Notes: a model not told the origin generated them from the sequence alone. DNA of 64,000 nucleotides from Ruminococcus sp. (GCA_017529875.1 JAFXNC010000029.1:1-64000); one strand, 5' to 3'. Positions 6,447 through 17,922 are shown, counted from the first letter of the stretch. Numbers and translations are program-made.

Positions 6447-8924
6447 ATGGGCGTTTTTCTTAAGTACATCTCAAAGAATATGCTCGAGAAAAAGGGAAGG
6501 CTGTTTCTGCTGCTGTTCTCGATAGCGATCAGCTCGGCGCTGCTTATCGCCAGCATGGGCATTATCGACGTTATACTGGACAGCTTCGTGCAGCCCGCCA
6601 GGATCGCAGCCGAGGGACAGAACATCTCAATAGTCTCCAACACCTCGGATGTGTTCTTCGGCACCGACGACATCAACGTCAAGGGCGTTGAGAACGTCAG
6701 AGGCTCCCTCGAGCTCACCGCAGTCATCAATCAGAACGACGAGATCACCTACGTGAACGTGTCGGGCAGAGACAGCATCGGTGACATCAAGCTGGATTCC
6801 GGCAGCTTCACCAACGTCAACGAGAAGACCTGCGTCATCTCGGACAGAGCCGCTCAGGAGCGGGGACTTCACGTGGGCGACACCCTTTCGGTGTCCATAA
6901 GCGGCGAGAAGACCGACTACAAGGTGAGCGCAGTCGCAGTCACAGACGGCGTCTTCTACAACGACAAGTCAAAGCAGTTCTCCATAATCGTGCCTTACGC
7001 CCAGCTCAATGATATGCTGGGAGCCGGCGGCAAGTTCAACTTCGTCACCGCCAAGGCCACCGATACTGACGCAGAGCTGGAGGACGTCATCGACAGCTTC
7101 AACGTGGCCAACGACAAGGTCAAGGCTGCGATCCTGGTGGACGACAAGGCCACCGGCACCGAGAGCATCACGGCAGGGCTCTACTTCATGCTGGGCCTCG
7201 TCTGCGTGGTATGCGTGATAATCATTCACGGCGCCTTCAAGCTGATAATCAACGAGAGAATAACCACTATCGGCACATTCATGAGCCAGGGCGCCACCAG
7301 AAAGAAAATGGAGCACATCCTCCTTACAGAGGCGGGCCTCTACGGTCTGGTAGGTTCGCTGTTCGGCATAGGCCTCGGCGAGGGAACGCTGTTCCTGCTC
7401 ACGAGAGCCGTGGCTCCCCTGAAGGATTACGGCATTTACCCCGAATTCCACTTCAACATAGTACACATCCTCATCGGCACCGCCTTTGCGGTACTTCTCT
7501 CGGTGATCTCCGCATGGATGCCTGTCCGCTCGATCAGAAAGATGCAGGTCAAGGACGTTATCCTCAACCGCTTCGAGCAGACCCACAAGAGCGGCATCCT
7601 CCGCTTCACCGCAGGCTGCCTGTTCATGGCGGCAGCGATCTTCGGATTTGTCTCCGACGCACAGTGGACCACTGATTACAGCGCGATCTTCTTCGCCTTC
7701 GCATTCATCGGTCTGATACTCATGTCGAGGAAGTTCATCAAGATCGTCTCGGGGCGCATCGCAAGACTGTTCAGAGGCAACACCACAGCGTTCCTCACCA
7801 TGAACAACATCACCTCATCCAAGCTGCTCAGAGGCAACATCACACTGCTGGTCATCGCACTTTCCTCGGTACTGCTCATAGCATCCTTCGGAGTGAGCAT
7901 GAAGGAAATGGTAGTTGCGGCATACAAGGAGTTCAACGCCGACTACAACGTAATGAACATCATCCCCAGCAACGCCGAAAAGACCACCACCGAGACTATC
8001 TGCGAAAAGCTCTCGGCAGTTGAGGGCATCGACAAGAGCTCTATCACCTCTATCGTAGGCACCAGCGCGGATATCGGCGGCTACTCGGTACACATCGACT
8101 CGGCTGACCCCGCACAGTACGCTGAGTTCATGGAGTTCCTCAAGCTCAAGACCGTAAACAAGGACATCTACGAAAAGTACACCAACGACAATAACAGAGG
8201 CCTGCTCATGGCAAGCACCGTCGCCAATAACACCAACAAGAGCGTGGGCGACAAGGTGGATGTTACAGTCAACGGACGCACAGAGCAGTTCACGGTGCTG
8301 GGCATCTACAACGGCTACCAGTACGACGGCGGCAGAACGATGCTCATAAAGCCCGAGGACATGAAAAACTGCTTCGGCATAACCGAGGCCTACTGGATAG
8401 TATTCAGGCTCGACGGCACCGTATCCGATGTTGAAGCGGGCTTCAAGAAGACCCTTGCAGACCTGGGTGCCACCTACATGACAAGGGATACCATGGAGGA
8501 AGAAAACGTCAAGAGCAATCAGATGATAGTGGATATCCTGTCGGTGTTCTCCTACCTGGCGCTTGTTATCACAGCAATAGGCATCTTCAACAACATCGCG
8601 ATCTGCTTCCAGCAGAGAAGAAAGGAATTCGCGGTAATGGCCTCTGTGGGCATGAACTCCGGCAAGCGCAGGCGCCTCGTCCTCTCCGAGAGCATGATAA
8701 GCGTGCTCTGGTCGGTGGCTATAACGGTACCCTTCACCTTCATGCTCACGGGACTTATGACCAAGCTGGCCTACGCGCTTGAAATGGGCTTCGATATCGC
8801 CCTTGCATGGAGCACTATCCCGCTCTACGCCGCCGCAACGGCAGTGATCGTACTGATCGCATCCCTCTCCACCATGAGAAAGAGCAGCAAGCTCAACGTG
8901 GTAACAGAGCTCAAATACGAATAA
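6447..8924 (+). CDS. ABC transporter permease, FtsX/MacB family
   Basis: An 825-residue membrane protein with an N-terminal helix (about residues 15-35), a large extracytoplasmic domain (about 40-235), and two FtsX-type permease blocks of several helices each (about 240-440 and 690-825). A second soluble domain lies between (about 485-680). This two-FtsX arrangement matches permeases that move or sense hydrophobic peptides, antibiotics or lipoproteins using an LolD/MacB-type ATPase. The matching ATPase follows at 9132. The ATG has an AGGGGAA site. The substrate is unknown. Confidence 0.88.
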   Translation: MGVFLKYISKNMLEKKGRLFLLLFSIAISSALLIASMGIIDVILDSFVQPARIAAEGQNISIVSNTSDVFFGTDDINVKGVENVRGSLELTAVINQNDEITYVNVSGRDSIGDIKLDSGSFTNVNEKTCVISDRAAQERGLHVGDTLSVSISGEKTDYKVSAVAVTDGVFYNDKSKQFSIIVPYAQLNDMLGAGGKFNFVTAKATDTDAELEDVIDSFNVANDKVKAAILVDDKATGTESITAGLYFMLGLVCVVCVIIIHGAFKLIINERITTIGTFMSQGATRKKMEHILLTEAGLYGLVGSLFGIGLGEGTLFLLTRAVAPLKDYGIYPEFHFNIVHILIGTAFAVLLSVISAWMPVRSIRKMQVKDVILNRFEQTHKSGILRFTAGCLFMAAAIFGFVSDAQWTTDYSAIFFAFAFIGLILMSRKFIKIVSGRIARLFRGNTTAFLTMNNITSSKLLRGNITLLVIALSSVLLIASFGVSMKEMVVAAYKEFNADYNVMNIIPSNAEKTTTETICEKLSAVEGIDKSSITSIVGTSADIGGYSVHIDSADPAQYAEFMEFLKLKTVNKDIYEKYTNDNNRGLLMASTVANNTNKSVGDKVDVTVNGRTEQFTVLGIYNGYQYDGGRTMLIKPEDMKNCFGITEAYWIVFRLDGTVSDVEAGFKKTLADLGATYMTRDTMEEENVKSNQMIVDILSVFSYLALVITAIGIFNNIAICFQQRRKEFAVMASVGMNSGKRRRLVLSESMISVLWSVAITVPFTFMLTGLMTKLAYALEMGFDIALAWSTIPLYAAATAVIVLIASLSTMRKSSKLNVVTELKYE

Positions 8925-8940
8925 CAGCTGACTATGATCG

Positions 8941-8988
8941 GCGGGAAATGCGCTCCCCCGCGTCAGCGGTGGGGGATGCATTTCCCGC
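8941..8988. repeat. Palindromic repeat, GCGGGAAATGC family, copy 1
   Basis: Outer arms GCGGGAAATGC (8941-8951) and GCATTTCCCGC (8978-8988) are perfect; inside is a second stem CCCCC/GGGGG. It sits between the permease and ATPase genes. The same outer arms occur at 27878-27920 with a different inner stem, which marks it as a repeat rather than a plain terminator. Confidence 0.7.
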
Positions 8989-9131
8989 ACTTCCCCCGCC
9001 TTGTTACAAGGCATGACGCTGAAAGGCGGGGGGGGAAAAACACAATACACATCAAAAGAAAAAGAGATAGTGCAGAACAAAGATAAATATACACCCCGCG
9101 ATAACAAAAACAAAATTTGGAGGTAATCACC

Positions 9132-9860
9132 ATGAACGTGATCGAAGTAAACAATGTAAGCAGATCCTTCCGCAACGGCAAAGAGACCGCTGACGTGCTC
9201 AAGAATATAGACCTGACAGTAGAGGAGGGGGAGTTCATCTCCATCATGGGACCCTCGGGCGGCGGAAAGTCCACCCTGCTGTACCTGCTGGGCGGCCTCG
9301 ACAAGCCCACCACCGGCTCTGTCAGGATCAACAACACCGACCTGAGCTCCCTCAGCGACAAGGAGCTGTGCAGGATGCGCAACGAGGAAGTGGGCTTCGT
9401 GTTCCAGTTCTATAACCTGGTCCCCAACCTCAACGTGGAGGACAACATCGCCCTGCCCCTGATGATCGCAGGGAAAAAGCGTTCTTCATATGCCGACAAG
9501 CTGGACGAGTGCCTGCGCATCATCGGCATGGAGGACAAGAGAAAGCTCACCCCGAGAGAGCTCTCCGGCGGTCAGCAGCAGAGAGTGGCTATCGCCCGTG
9601 CGCTGGTCTTTGACCCCAAGATACTCTTCCTCGACGAGCCTATCGGCAACCTTGACTCCAAGACCGGCACCGACATCATGGAGCTGTTCCGGGAGATCAA
9701 CCGGAAGTACAACAAGACCATAGTACAGGTAACACACTCCGAGTCCTCCGCATACTACGGCACCAAGCTGGTGAAGCTGGTGGACGGTCAGATCCAGTCG
9801 GTGGAGACTATCTGCAGCTCCGAGCCTATCCGCTCCTCCAAAAAGCCTATCACAGCGTGA
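9132..9860 (+). CDS. ABC transporter ATP-binding protein, LolD/MacB type
   Basis: A 242-residue ATPase with Walker A GPSGGGKST (40-48), Q-loop VFQFYNLVPNLNVEDN, signature ELSGGQQQR, Walker B ILFLDEPIGNLD and the H-loop VTHS. The FYNLVPNL and GNLDS segments are typical of ATPases that pair with FtsX-type permeases. It powers the permease encoded upstream on the inner face of the membrane. The ATG at 9132 is preceded by GGAGG at the right distance. A 207-bp gap carrying a palindromic repeat separates it from the permease gene. Confidence 0.92.
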   Translation: MNVIEVNNVSRSFRNGKETADVLKNIDLTVEEGEFISIMGPSGGGKSTLLYLLGGLDKPTTGSVRINNTDLSSLSDKELCRMRNEEVGFVFQFYNLVPNLNVEDNIALPLMIAGKKRSSYADKLDECLRIIGMEDKRKLTPRELSGGQQQRVAIARALVFDPKILFLDEPIGNLDSKTGTDIMELFREINRKYNKTIVQVTHSESSAYYGTKLVKLVDGQIQSVETICSSEPIRSSKKPITA

Positions 9861-9910
9861 TGTGCAGCGCGGCGGCGGTAAAGAAGTATTTGTGAATTAT
9901 TACCTTGTTA

Positions 9911-10031
9911 GCGCCGCCGCTAAAAGAATAAAGAAGAAAGAAGAAATAATAAAGAATAAAAAAGGTATCGACCGCAGGTCGATGATCGTCAGATCATCGC
10001 TGAAGGCGATACCTTTATTCTTTCTTCTTTT
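9911..10031. repeat. Modular palindromic repeat with AATAAAGAATAAA flanks, copy 1
   Basis: An AT-rich left arm (AATAAAGAATAAA type) and a right arm rich in TTTATTCTTT frame a GC-richer core with nested palindromes: GGTATCG...CGATACC outside, CGATGATC/GATCATCG inside. A GCGCCGCCGC box flanks it on the left. It fills the space between convergent genes and may end transcription from both sides. Related copies are at 12886-13001 and 54558-54712. Confidence 0.75.
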
Positions 10032-10032
10032 A

Positions 10033-11265
10033 TCAGGCGTAGACTTTCTTCATGGCCTCGATGATCTCGGGGAAGTACCAGTCGGGCTTGAACATATCTC
10101 TGTCCATAAGGCCGAAGTTCTCGCCGTTGCCATATACGGCGTTGTTGTCCCACCATACGCAGGGGATGCCCAGCTTTTTGGCCTCGGTGAGGTAGTCGGT
10201 GACGCACTCCACTCTGTCAGCCACGTTGGAGGAGCCGTCATCCTTGGACTTGTTCATGCTGCCGTACTCGCCCACGATGACGGGTATCTGCTTGGAGATG
10301 AACAGCTCGTCAAGGGTTTTGAAGAAATTGGTGATCTCGCTGTTGCCGGAGTCGTAATCGGCTGTACCCTTGGTGTTGAGGGCGAAGTTGTAGGGCAGAT
10401 AGGCGTGTACCGATACGATGAGCTTGTCGTCGCCCTCGGGCAGGTAAACGGCCTGGAGGCAGTTCTTCTGAGAGGAGGCTGCATAGCCGGTCATCATAAG
10501 CATGCGCTTGGCGTTGTTGCCGCCGGAGGCTCTGACGGTCTCGTAGAAGACCTGCTCATACTCCGCCACGATAGCCCGGGAGGCCTTGTCGCCGCCGTTC
10601 CATTCCTTGTTGGTGCCCCGGAGCCTGGGCTCGTTGAGACCCTCGAAGATCAGATGCTCGTCGTAGTTCTTGAACTCCTCGGCGATCTGCGTCCACAGGG
10701 CTTTGAGCTGTTCCTTGTCCTGCTCCTTGTTTTCCTCGTTGGGGAAGTACCATTCCTCGTGGTGGGTGTTGAGGATGACATACATACCGTCGTCAATGGC
10801 GTAATCCACGATCTCCCGCACACGGGCCATCCACTCGCTGTCCACGTTGTAGTTCTCGTCCATGTGGCTGTCCCAGGTCACAGGTATACGCGCCACATTG
10901 AAGCCGTTCTCCGCCAGCAGGTCATACATACCCTTGGTGGTCTTGGTGGGCTGCCAGGCGGTCTCGTTGCCCAGACCGTTGTTGCCGGTGGCGTCCATGG
11001 TGTTGCCCAGGTTCCAGCCGTAGGTCATTTCCTTGACCAGTTCCCAGGCCGAAATGTCTCTCATGGGCTTGGGTGTGTCGTCGGGCTTGCTCTCAGCCTC
11101 GGATGATGCGTCGGCGCTTTCGGCGGTGCTTTCGGCAGTGCTCTCGGCGGCGCTTTCGGCCTTTGACTCAGCCGCCGAGCTTGAGTCCTCAGACCCGCAG
11201 CCTGCAAGTCCCGCAAGCGCCATTATCGACGCCGCAGAAAGTGCCAGCAGTTTTTTCAGTTTCAT
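10033..11265 (-). CDS. Glycoside hydrolase family 5 endoglucanase-like lipoprotein
   Basis: A 410-residue lipoprotein: signal peptide with lipobox LAGC (Cys23), then a Ser/Ala/Glu-rich linker (about 25-65), then a GH5 (beta/alpha)8 domain. YGWNLGNTMDA (82-92) is characteristic of GH5 subfamily 4, which cleaves cellulose, lichenan or xyloglucan. The acid/base is Glu212 in GLNEP and the nucleophile Glu333 in VGEYG. No dockerin or carbohydrate-binding module is seen, so it likely acts tethered to the cell surface. The ATG at 11265 has AAGGAG 8 nt upstream and gives the clean signal peptide; a start 42 nt further up is less likely. A sugar-type ROK regulator is divergent. Confidence 0.9.
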   Translation of the reverse strand: MKLKKLLALSAASIMALAGLAGCGSEDSSSAAESKAESAAESTAESTAESADASSEAESKPDDTPKPMRDISAWELVKEMTYGWNLGNTMDATGNNGLGNETAWQPTKTTKGMYDLLAENGFNVARIPVTWDSHMDENYNVDSEWMARVREIVDYAIDDGMYVILNTHHEEWYFPNEENKEQDKEQLKALWTQIAEEFKNYDEHLIFEGLNEPRLRGTNKEWNGGDKASRAIVAEYEQVFYETVRASGGNNAKRMLMMTGYAASSQKNCLQAVYLPEGDDKLIVSVHAYLPYNFALNTKGTADYDSGNSEITNFFKTLDELFISKQIPVIVGEYGSMNKSKDDGSSNVADRVECVTDYLTEAKKLGIPCVWWDNNAVYGNGENFGLMDRDMFKPDWYFPEIIEAMKKVYA

Positions 11266-11337
11266 GGCTAATAACTCCTTTATCAAAAATATTGACTTAC
11301 CTGTCATGTTTTTTGAGCCCCGCAGGGGTCATATAGT

Positions 11338-11366
11338 ATTATAGCATATTATCGCAAAGATTTAAA
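11338..11366 (-). promoter_or_regulatory. Promoter of the GH5 gene
   Basis: Minus strand TATAAT (11338-11343) with a weak TTTAAA -35 at 17 bp. The transcript leader contains a CCCC/GGGG hairpin. Confidence 0.55.
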
Positions 11367-11469
11367 CATACGGTTTGTAAACTTTATTCCGGCGGTGTTA
11401 GGGACAGTTTTTGTCAACTTTAAAAGGCCATATTGTGGTAATTGACACGATATTTTGTTTTAATGTTAC

Positions 11470-11507
11470 TGAACGTTCATATAGCGTTCACATCTGTTTG
11501 TTATAAT
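11470..11507 (+). promoter_or_regulatory. Promoter and operator-like palindrome of the ROK regulator
   Basis: A perfect 10-bp palindrome, TGAACGTTCA (11470-11479), overlaps the upstream edge of the -35 region, with a further GTTCA half-site at 11486-11490 and a TATAAT at 11502-11507. It is a plausible autoregulatory operator; no binding site of this regulator is known to me. Confidence 0.45.
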
Positions 11508-11598
11508 TTTAAACAGAGTATGATGCGTCCGTGAGCGGAGGCATCAGGCGGCGGAGACTGTCCGCGCCGGATAAAATTGTATCGGAGGGGTGTACTAT

Positions 11599-12846
11599 AT
11601 GGAGCAGCACGGTATAAGCAAGCTCGACCTGAAAAGAAGAAACAGAATGCAGGTGCTTAAAATATTGAAGCAGAGGGGGCCCACCTCGCGTATCGACATC
11701 GCGGGTATGCTGGAGCTCACAAGAGCGGCGGTAACGATCATCACCAATGAGATGATCGAGCAGGGCATAATCCAGGAGATCGGTGAGTACAAGCACGTCA
11801 CCGAGAAGGCGCCCCGGGGCCGCAAGAAGATACTCATAGACATTAACCACCACTACAAGTTCGCTATCGGCGTCACCGTGGAGGACGACGTGGTGAGCAT
11901 CGGTCTGTCCACCCTTGCCGGCGATGTGCTGGACAAGCGCAACTGTCCCATCAAGCCCACCACCGAGCGCAGGGAGATATTCGAGTTCGTGGAGCGCTCT
12001 GTCAAGGAGGTCATGGCGGACAACTGTCTCGACAAGAACTCTATCCTGGGCATCGGCATCGGCATTTTCCCCACCATGTACCAGCGCCTTGAGATCGAGG
12101 TAAGCGACGGCGCCCCGGATTATTCCAAGCTCCGCGCCTACGCTCAAAAGCAGACGGCTCTGCCGGTGGTCTTCGACAACTCGGTCAAGGGCACGGCTAT
12201 GGCGAACATCGACTTCCTCAAGACCAAGGATCCCAACCGCCGCAACATCGCGTTCTTGCAGTACGGCTCGACCATACACTTCGTAGTTACCAACTTGAAC
12301 GATCCTATCGTATCCTACGATAACAGAACCGGATTCGTTGACAAAATGATAATCGACCCCAACGCCAGCGAGCGTTGCAGCTGCGGACGCAGAGGCTGCG
12401 TCGAGAACGAGCTGACCCCCCAGGCGCTGATCCGGAAGATCACGGCGGTCTTCTCCAAGGAGCGCACTCCGGTGCTGTTCAAGGCCGTGGGCGGCGACGC
12501 CTCCCTCATCGACCTGGAGCGCATCCATGCGGCCTATCAGAAGGGCGACGACACCGTTATCCGCATAGTTGACCGCAACCTGGAGCTGATGGCGGTGCTG
12601 CTCAACAACCTGTATTTCTCGACGAACCCGCAGAAGATCGTGCTGCATCACTTCCGTTTCTCGGCAGAGAACAGCGACGATGCGCTGTTCAATATGCTCA
12701 AGAACCACGTTACCGCCATAGGCGGCTCCCGGGTGGCGGCGAAGATCGAAATGTCCATCATCGAAGACAAGCACCGTTTCCTGTCAGGCTGTGCCCTCGT
12801 TATCAGAGAGCTGTTCTTCGACAAGGGAGGATTTGACAAGAACTGA
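11599..12846 (+). CDS. ROK family transcriptional regulator (NagC/XylR type)
   Basis: A 415-residue protein with an N-terminal winged helix-turn-helix (about 15-75: KILKQRGPTSRIDIAGMLELTRAAVTIITNEM) joined to a ROK sugar-kinase-like domain. The zinc motif CSCGRRGC is present near residue 262, but the usual kinase catalytic ND is replaced (VVFDNSVKGTAM), so it probably binds sugar without phosphorylating it. ROK regulators repress sugar-use genes until a sugar ligand binds. It is divergent from the GH5 gene, which makes that gene a likely target. GGAGGGG precedes the ATG at 11599. Confidence 0.85.
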   Translation: MEQHGISKLDLKRRNRMQVLKILKQRGPTSRIDIAGMLELTRAAVTIITNEMIEQGIIQEIGEYKHVTEKAPRGRKKILIDINHHYKFAIGVTVEDDVVSIGLSTLAGDVLDKRNCPIKPTTERREIFEFVERSVKEVMADNCLDKNSILGIGIGIFPTMYQRLEIEVSDGAPDYSKLRAYAQKQTALPVVFDNSVKGTAMANIDFLKTKDPNRRNIAFLQYGSTIHFVVTNLNDPIVSYDNRTGFVDKMIIDPNASERCSCGRRGCVENELTPQALIRKITAVFSKERTPVLFKAVGGDASLIDLERIHAAYQKGDDTVIRIVDRNLELMAVLLNNLYFSTNPQKIVLHHFRFSAENSDDALFNMLKNHVTAIGGSRVAAKIEMSIIEDKHRFLSGCALVIRELFFDKGGFDKN

Positions 12847-12885
12847 CGGCGCGGCGGTCGTGTCGCTAACACTTAATTGATCTTA

Positions 12886-13001
12886 AATAATAAAGAATAA
12901 AGAAGAAAGAATAAAGAATAATTAAGGTATCGCCTCCGGCGATGATTGTAATAATCGTCCGCTTCGCGGACACCTTATTTATTCTTTATTCTTTATTATT
13001 A
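12886..13001. repeat. Modular palindromic repeat with AATAAAGAATAAA flanks, copy 2
   Basis: AT-rich arms made of AATAAAGAATAAA and TTTATTCTTTATT enclose two short hairpins, ATCGCC-tcc-GGCGAT and GTCCGC-ttc-GCGGAC. It lies between convergent genes, and its right arm merges with the last codons (Lys-Lys-Lys-stop) of the TfoX-like gene. Confidence 0.78.
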
Positions 13002-13313
13002 TTATTTCTTCTTTAAATTTGCCAGCTCCGGGAGCATGGCGGCTATCAGGCGGCGCAGGTACTCCGGGTCGTCGGTCTCCTCCACTAAGAGCATTTCTTT
13101 CGCGCCCTCGTAGGGCAGCTCATAGGGCGCCTCCGGCATGAGAGCCTTCGCCGCAGCCGTGGGCTTGACCAGCAGCCTGTCGTCGTAGATGCCTCCGAAG
13201 ATCTTCCCCTGACAGTACAGTATGTACTCCCCCATCATCCCCCGGAAAGTGATGTCCGGGACGCCGGAGAGCTGTTCGAGAATGTAGTCGAGATAACCTT
13301 TCGTTGATGCCAT
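13002..13313 (-). CDS. TfoX N-terminal domain protein
   Basis: A 103-residue single-domain protein matching the TfoX/Sxy N-terminal fold: ITFRGMMGEYILYCQGKIFGGIYDDRLLVKPT is the family core. In some proteobacteria the domain belongs to a competence regulator; stand-alone copies in Firmicutes have no settled function. It follows the sensor kinase gene by 12 bp with an AAAGGAGG site, so the two are probably cotranscribed. The last codons run into a repeat element. Confidence 0.8.
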   Translation of the reverse strand: MASTKGYLDYILEQLSGVPDITFRGMMGEYILYCQGKIFGGIYDDRLLVKPTAAAKALMPEAPYELPYEGAKEMLLVEETDDPEYLRRLIAAMLPELANLKKK

Positions 13314-13325
13314 GTCAGTCCTCCT

Positions 13326-14417
13326 TTATACTCTTACCGTCATAAATATCCTGAATCCCTCCGGCGAGGGGGTTATGGTTATCATGCCGCCCACTGCCTC
13401 GGCGCGGTCACGCATATTCTGCAAGCCTATGCCCCCGGAGCCGGTGAGATCCCTGTCCGCAGGGCAGCTGCCGTTGTCCTCCACCGTGAGCTGATAGAAG
13501 GCCGGATGCTGCCGCACCAGTATGTGTATCGTGTCGCCGTCGGAGTGCTTGACCGCGTTGGAGACCCCCTCTTTTATCACGGCTATGAAGCACAGCCGGA
13601 TCTTTACCGGTATCTCCCCCTCGGAGTCGTTCTCGTAGGTGACGGTGAACCGGTCCCCCACGGAGCGTATGCACTCATGCACCGCCGTGTCGAGATCCAC
13701 CGACTCGTCATGCAGGTCGTGGACGCTCTCCCGGATGCTGGTCATGGCGGTGTTCAGAGTATCCTTCAGGTCGCTGAGAGGCTGGCGCAGGGTCTCGTCC
13801 TTGTTGATGACCATGAGCGCCCCCGCCTGCAAAAGCGACCGGGTCAGCATATGGCCTACGTTGTCGTGTATCTCCCGGGCTATGCGGTTGCGCTCCCGGA
13901 GGGTGGCTAAGTGTATCTCGTTGTCCGCCGCATCCGCAAGGCGGACGTTCTTGTCCTTGAGCTCCAGGTTCTTGGCCTCCACGTCGTCGCGCAGGGCGGC
14001 AAGCTTTTCGTTGCTGGCCTCCAGAGAGCCTACCCGCAGGCAGAAGATGAAAGTCACCGTCGTGCCTACGGCTATGATCAGCAGCTGCTGCGCCGTGAAG
14101 TCCCCGGCTCTCGTCAGCGCCAGCAGCGCAGGGATAGCCAGCCAGGGCTTTTTTATGCTCAGCGAGTCGTAGAGCAGTGTGGGGGCGGCGCAGAACAGCA
14201 TAGGAAAGGGTAAGCAGGCGAATGCGCTGAGCAGTATCACCCAGTCGGCAGTGCGGGTGCCGGAAAACAGCCACACCAGCGAGGTGGAGGCCACCGCCGC
14301 CAGCAGTCCCAGTACCGGCAGGGCAAAGGACTCTCCGTCCATGCCGGAAAAACCGAATGCCGTCACGCTAAGCAGCATCACGGTCAGCTTGTCTGTCAGC
14401 CTGTGCAACCCTTTCAC
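13326..14417 (-). CDS. Sensor histidine kinase, NarL/DesK type, without adjacent regulator
   Basis: A 363-residue kinase. The N-terminal half has several hydrophobic segments (about 10-140), followed by a coiled segment (150-185), a HisKA_3 domain with phospho-acceptor His in REIHDNVGHMLTRSLLQ, and a HATPase_c domain (IKEGVSNAVKHSDG, GSGGIGLQNMRDRAEAVGG). Such kinases normally phosphorylate a LuxR-type response regulator, but none lies nearby. The start is ambiguous: GTG at 14417 overlaps a G-rich ribosome site, and TTG at 14408 has better spacing. It follows the debranching enzyme by 53 bp and could be read through from it. Confidence 0.82.
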   Translation of the reverse strand: MKGLHRLTDKLTVMLLSVTAFGFSGMDGESFALPVLGLLAAVASTSLVWLFSGTRTADWVILLSAFACLPFPMLFCAAPTLLYDSLSIKKPWLAIPALLALTRAGDFTAQQLLIIAVGTTVTFIFCLRVGSLEASNEKLAALRDDVEAKNLELKDKNVRLADAADNEIHLATLRERNRIAREIHDNVGHMLTRSLLQAGALMVINKDETLRQPLSDLKDTLNTAMTSIRESVHDLHDESVDLDTAVHECIRSVGDRFTVTYENDSEGEIPVKIRLCFIAVIKEGVSNAVKHSDGDTIHILVRQHPAFYQLTVEDNGSCPADRDLTGSGGIGLQNMRDRAEAVGGMITITPSPEGFRIFMTVRV

Positions 14418-14470
14418 CCCCTTACGCCGGGTATACCCCGGTCTTTTTTATGCTTGTAATGCTCCCCGGC

Positions 14471-16552
<2,082 letters not shown>

Positions 16553-16622
16553 ACTGACACCGCCTTATAATATCCGGCTGCACCCGAGGGGTATCCGGGG
16601 AGGGGACAGCCTGTCATTATTT

Positions 16623-16651
16623 ATTATATACTAAAATCAGACATAATTCAA
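16623..16651 (-). promoter_or_regulatory. Promoter of the debranching enzyme
   Basis: Minus strand TTGAAT (16646-16651), 17 bp, TATAAT (16623-16628), about 70 bp upstream of the start codon. Confidence 0.7.
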
Positions 16652-16776
16652 TTGAAATACTGTAAAAAATCCAAGTAAAAATACTGTCCCCCGATTTGGC
16701 TCTGTATTGCTTAAAAAGCGGTCGGCTGTCCCGGCTTTCCGCCTCACCGGACGGAGATCCGCTCCGCGGTCAGAGC

Positions 16777-17871
16777 TTATTGCCTGTGCGTTGTTTCTTC
16801 TCTCTTTCTGTACCGCTCCCCCATCAAAAACCCAAGTACCGGCAGCCTCGCCGTTATCTCACAGCAGATGAAGGTCGCAGCATATGCCGCTGCCTCAGGG
16901 ACAAAGTACAGCAGCGCAGTGTTCCCCTCAAAGGCTCCCGCCATAAGATACTGGAACAGCACCACCCAGATGAAATGATACCCGAAAAAAGACATGGACC
17001 TCGACGACATATGGGCAGTGAACTTGTTGCTGAGGTCAAGGCGCTTTTTGCCCAGCCCCATGAGCCCCAGCACCATGCACCACTCGCAGACGAACTTCGC
17101 CGCCGTGTTCAGCGCCGGATACTCCGTGCCCGTCCATACGAAAAGGTATACGTCCGCTATTCCCGCTATGATGCCCGCAGGCAGGGTGATGAAGCGGTAT
17201 TTCGCCGCCTTTTCAATGATCCGGTCGTCCGAGAATACGTAGTACCCCACAAGGAAAATGTACAGAAACTCCGCAAGGCTCTTTCCCCCCACCGACAGCA
17301 CCTCGCTCAGCAGCGGCAGCGGCGCTCCCAGCAGTATCACCGCCGGAAAAGGCAGCACCGGGGCGGGACGGTCGGTCAGTTTCTTTTGCAGCGTGGTGAT
17401 CCCCACAGCCGCCGACGAGATCACCAGCAGGTAGAGCAAAAACCAGAACTGCCCCATGGAGAACCCGCCGTCGGCGCCTGTCCAGTCGGTGAGCTTGGTG
17501 AAGAAAACGGAGTAATGCTCGAAGAACCCGCCCTCAAAGGTGCCCCGGGACTTCTCCGCGATATAGGTCATGGCGGGCACGAAGGTCAGCATCCCGAAGA
17601 CCAGCGGCACTCCCAGGCGTTTGAGCCGCTCTGTCAGATACTGGGAGCGGCTGCGCTTTTGCAGGGAATAGCGGGTGCTGATGCCCGCCAGCAGGAACAG
17701 CAAAGGCATATACCAGGGGCTCATAAATACGATGACGCTGCATATCGCCCGGCTGCCCTCAAAAGAGACATAGTTAGGCTCTCCCCAGGTGTTGAAGGCC
17801 TGGGCAGCATGGTACGGTATCAGCATCAGCACTGCGCCCCATCTGAGATTGTCGATAAAATGCTTTCTCAT
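16777..17871 (-). CDS. Acyltransferase family 3 membrane protein
   Basis: A 364-residue protein with about ten membrane segments. The start MRKHFIDNLRWGAVLMLIPYHAAQAF has the N-terminal motif of acyltransferase 3 proteins, with the conserved His in YHAAQAF. Members move acetyl or other acyl groups across the membrane onto sugars, peptidoglycan or lipids. The RLKRLGVPLVFGM and STRYSLQKR segments are typical of the Firmicutes group. The ATG at 17871 has AAAGGGCGG upstream and a promoter 25 bp further up; an in-frame start 66 nt upstream would lie before that promoter. The substrate is unknown. Confidence 0.8.
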   Translation of the reverse strand: MRKHFIDNLRWGAVLMLIPYHAAQAFNTWGEPNYVSFEGSRAICSVIVFMSPWYMPLLFLLAGISTRYSLQKRSRSQYLTERLKRLGVPLVFGMLTFVPAMTYIAEKSRGTFEGGFFEHYSVFFTKLTDWTGADGGFSMGQFWFLLYLLVISSAAVGITTLQKKLTDRPAPVLPFPAVILLGAPLPLLSEVLSVGGKSLAEFLYIFLVGYYVFSDDRIIEKAAKYRFITLPAGIIAGIADVYLFVWTGTEYPALNTAAKFVCEWCMVLGLMGLGKKRLDLSNKFTAHMSSRSMSFFGYHFIWVVLFQYLMAGAFEGNTALLYFVPEAAAYAATFICCEITARLPVLGFLMGERYRKREETTHRQ

Positions 17872-17893
17872 GTCGATCCGCCCTTTCAGGAGC

Positions 17894-17922
17894 ATTATAC
17901 CATAAATGCCCAAACAAATCAA
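17894..17922 (-). promoter_or_regulatory. Promoter of the acyltransferase gene
   Basis: Minus strand TTGATT (17917-17922), 17 bp, TATAAT (17894-17899). Confidence 0.75.

Noticed and set aside
9862..11106. 414-codon open frame on the plus strand
   Set aside because: Antisense to the GH5 gene, whose catalytic motifs, signal peptide and ribosome site are convincing.
14425..14452. Plus-strand terminator CCGGG/CCCGG with T-run between kinase and debranching genes
   Set aside because: No plus-strand gene ends there; the stem is short and may only end antisense transcription.
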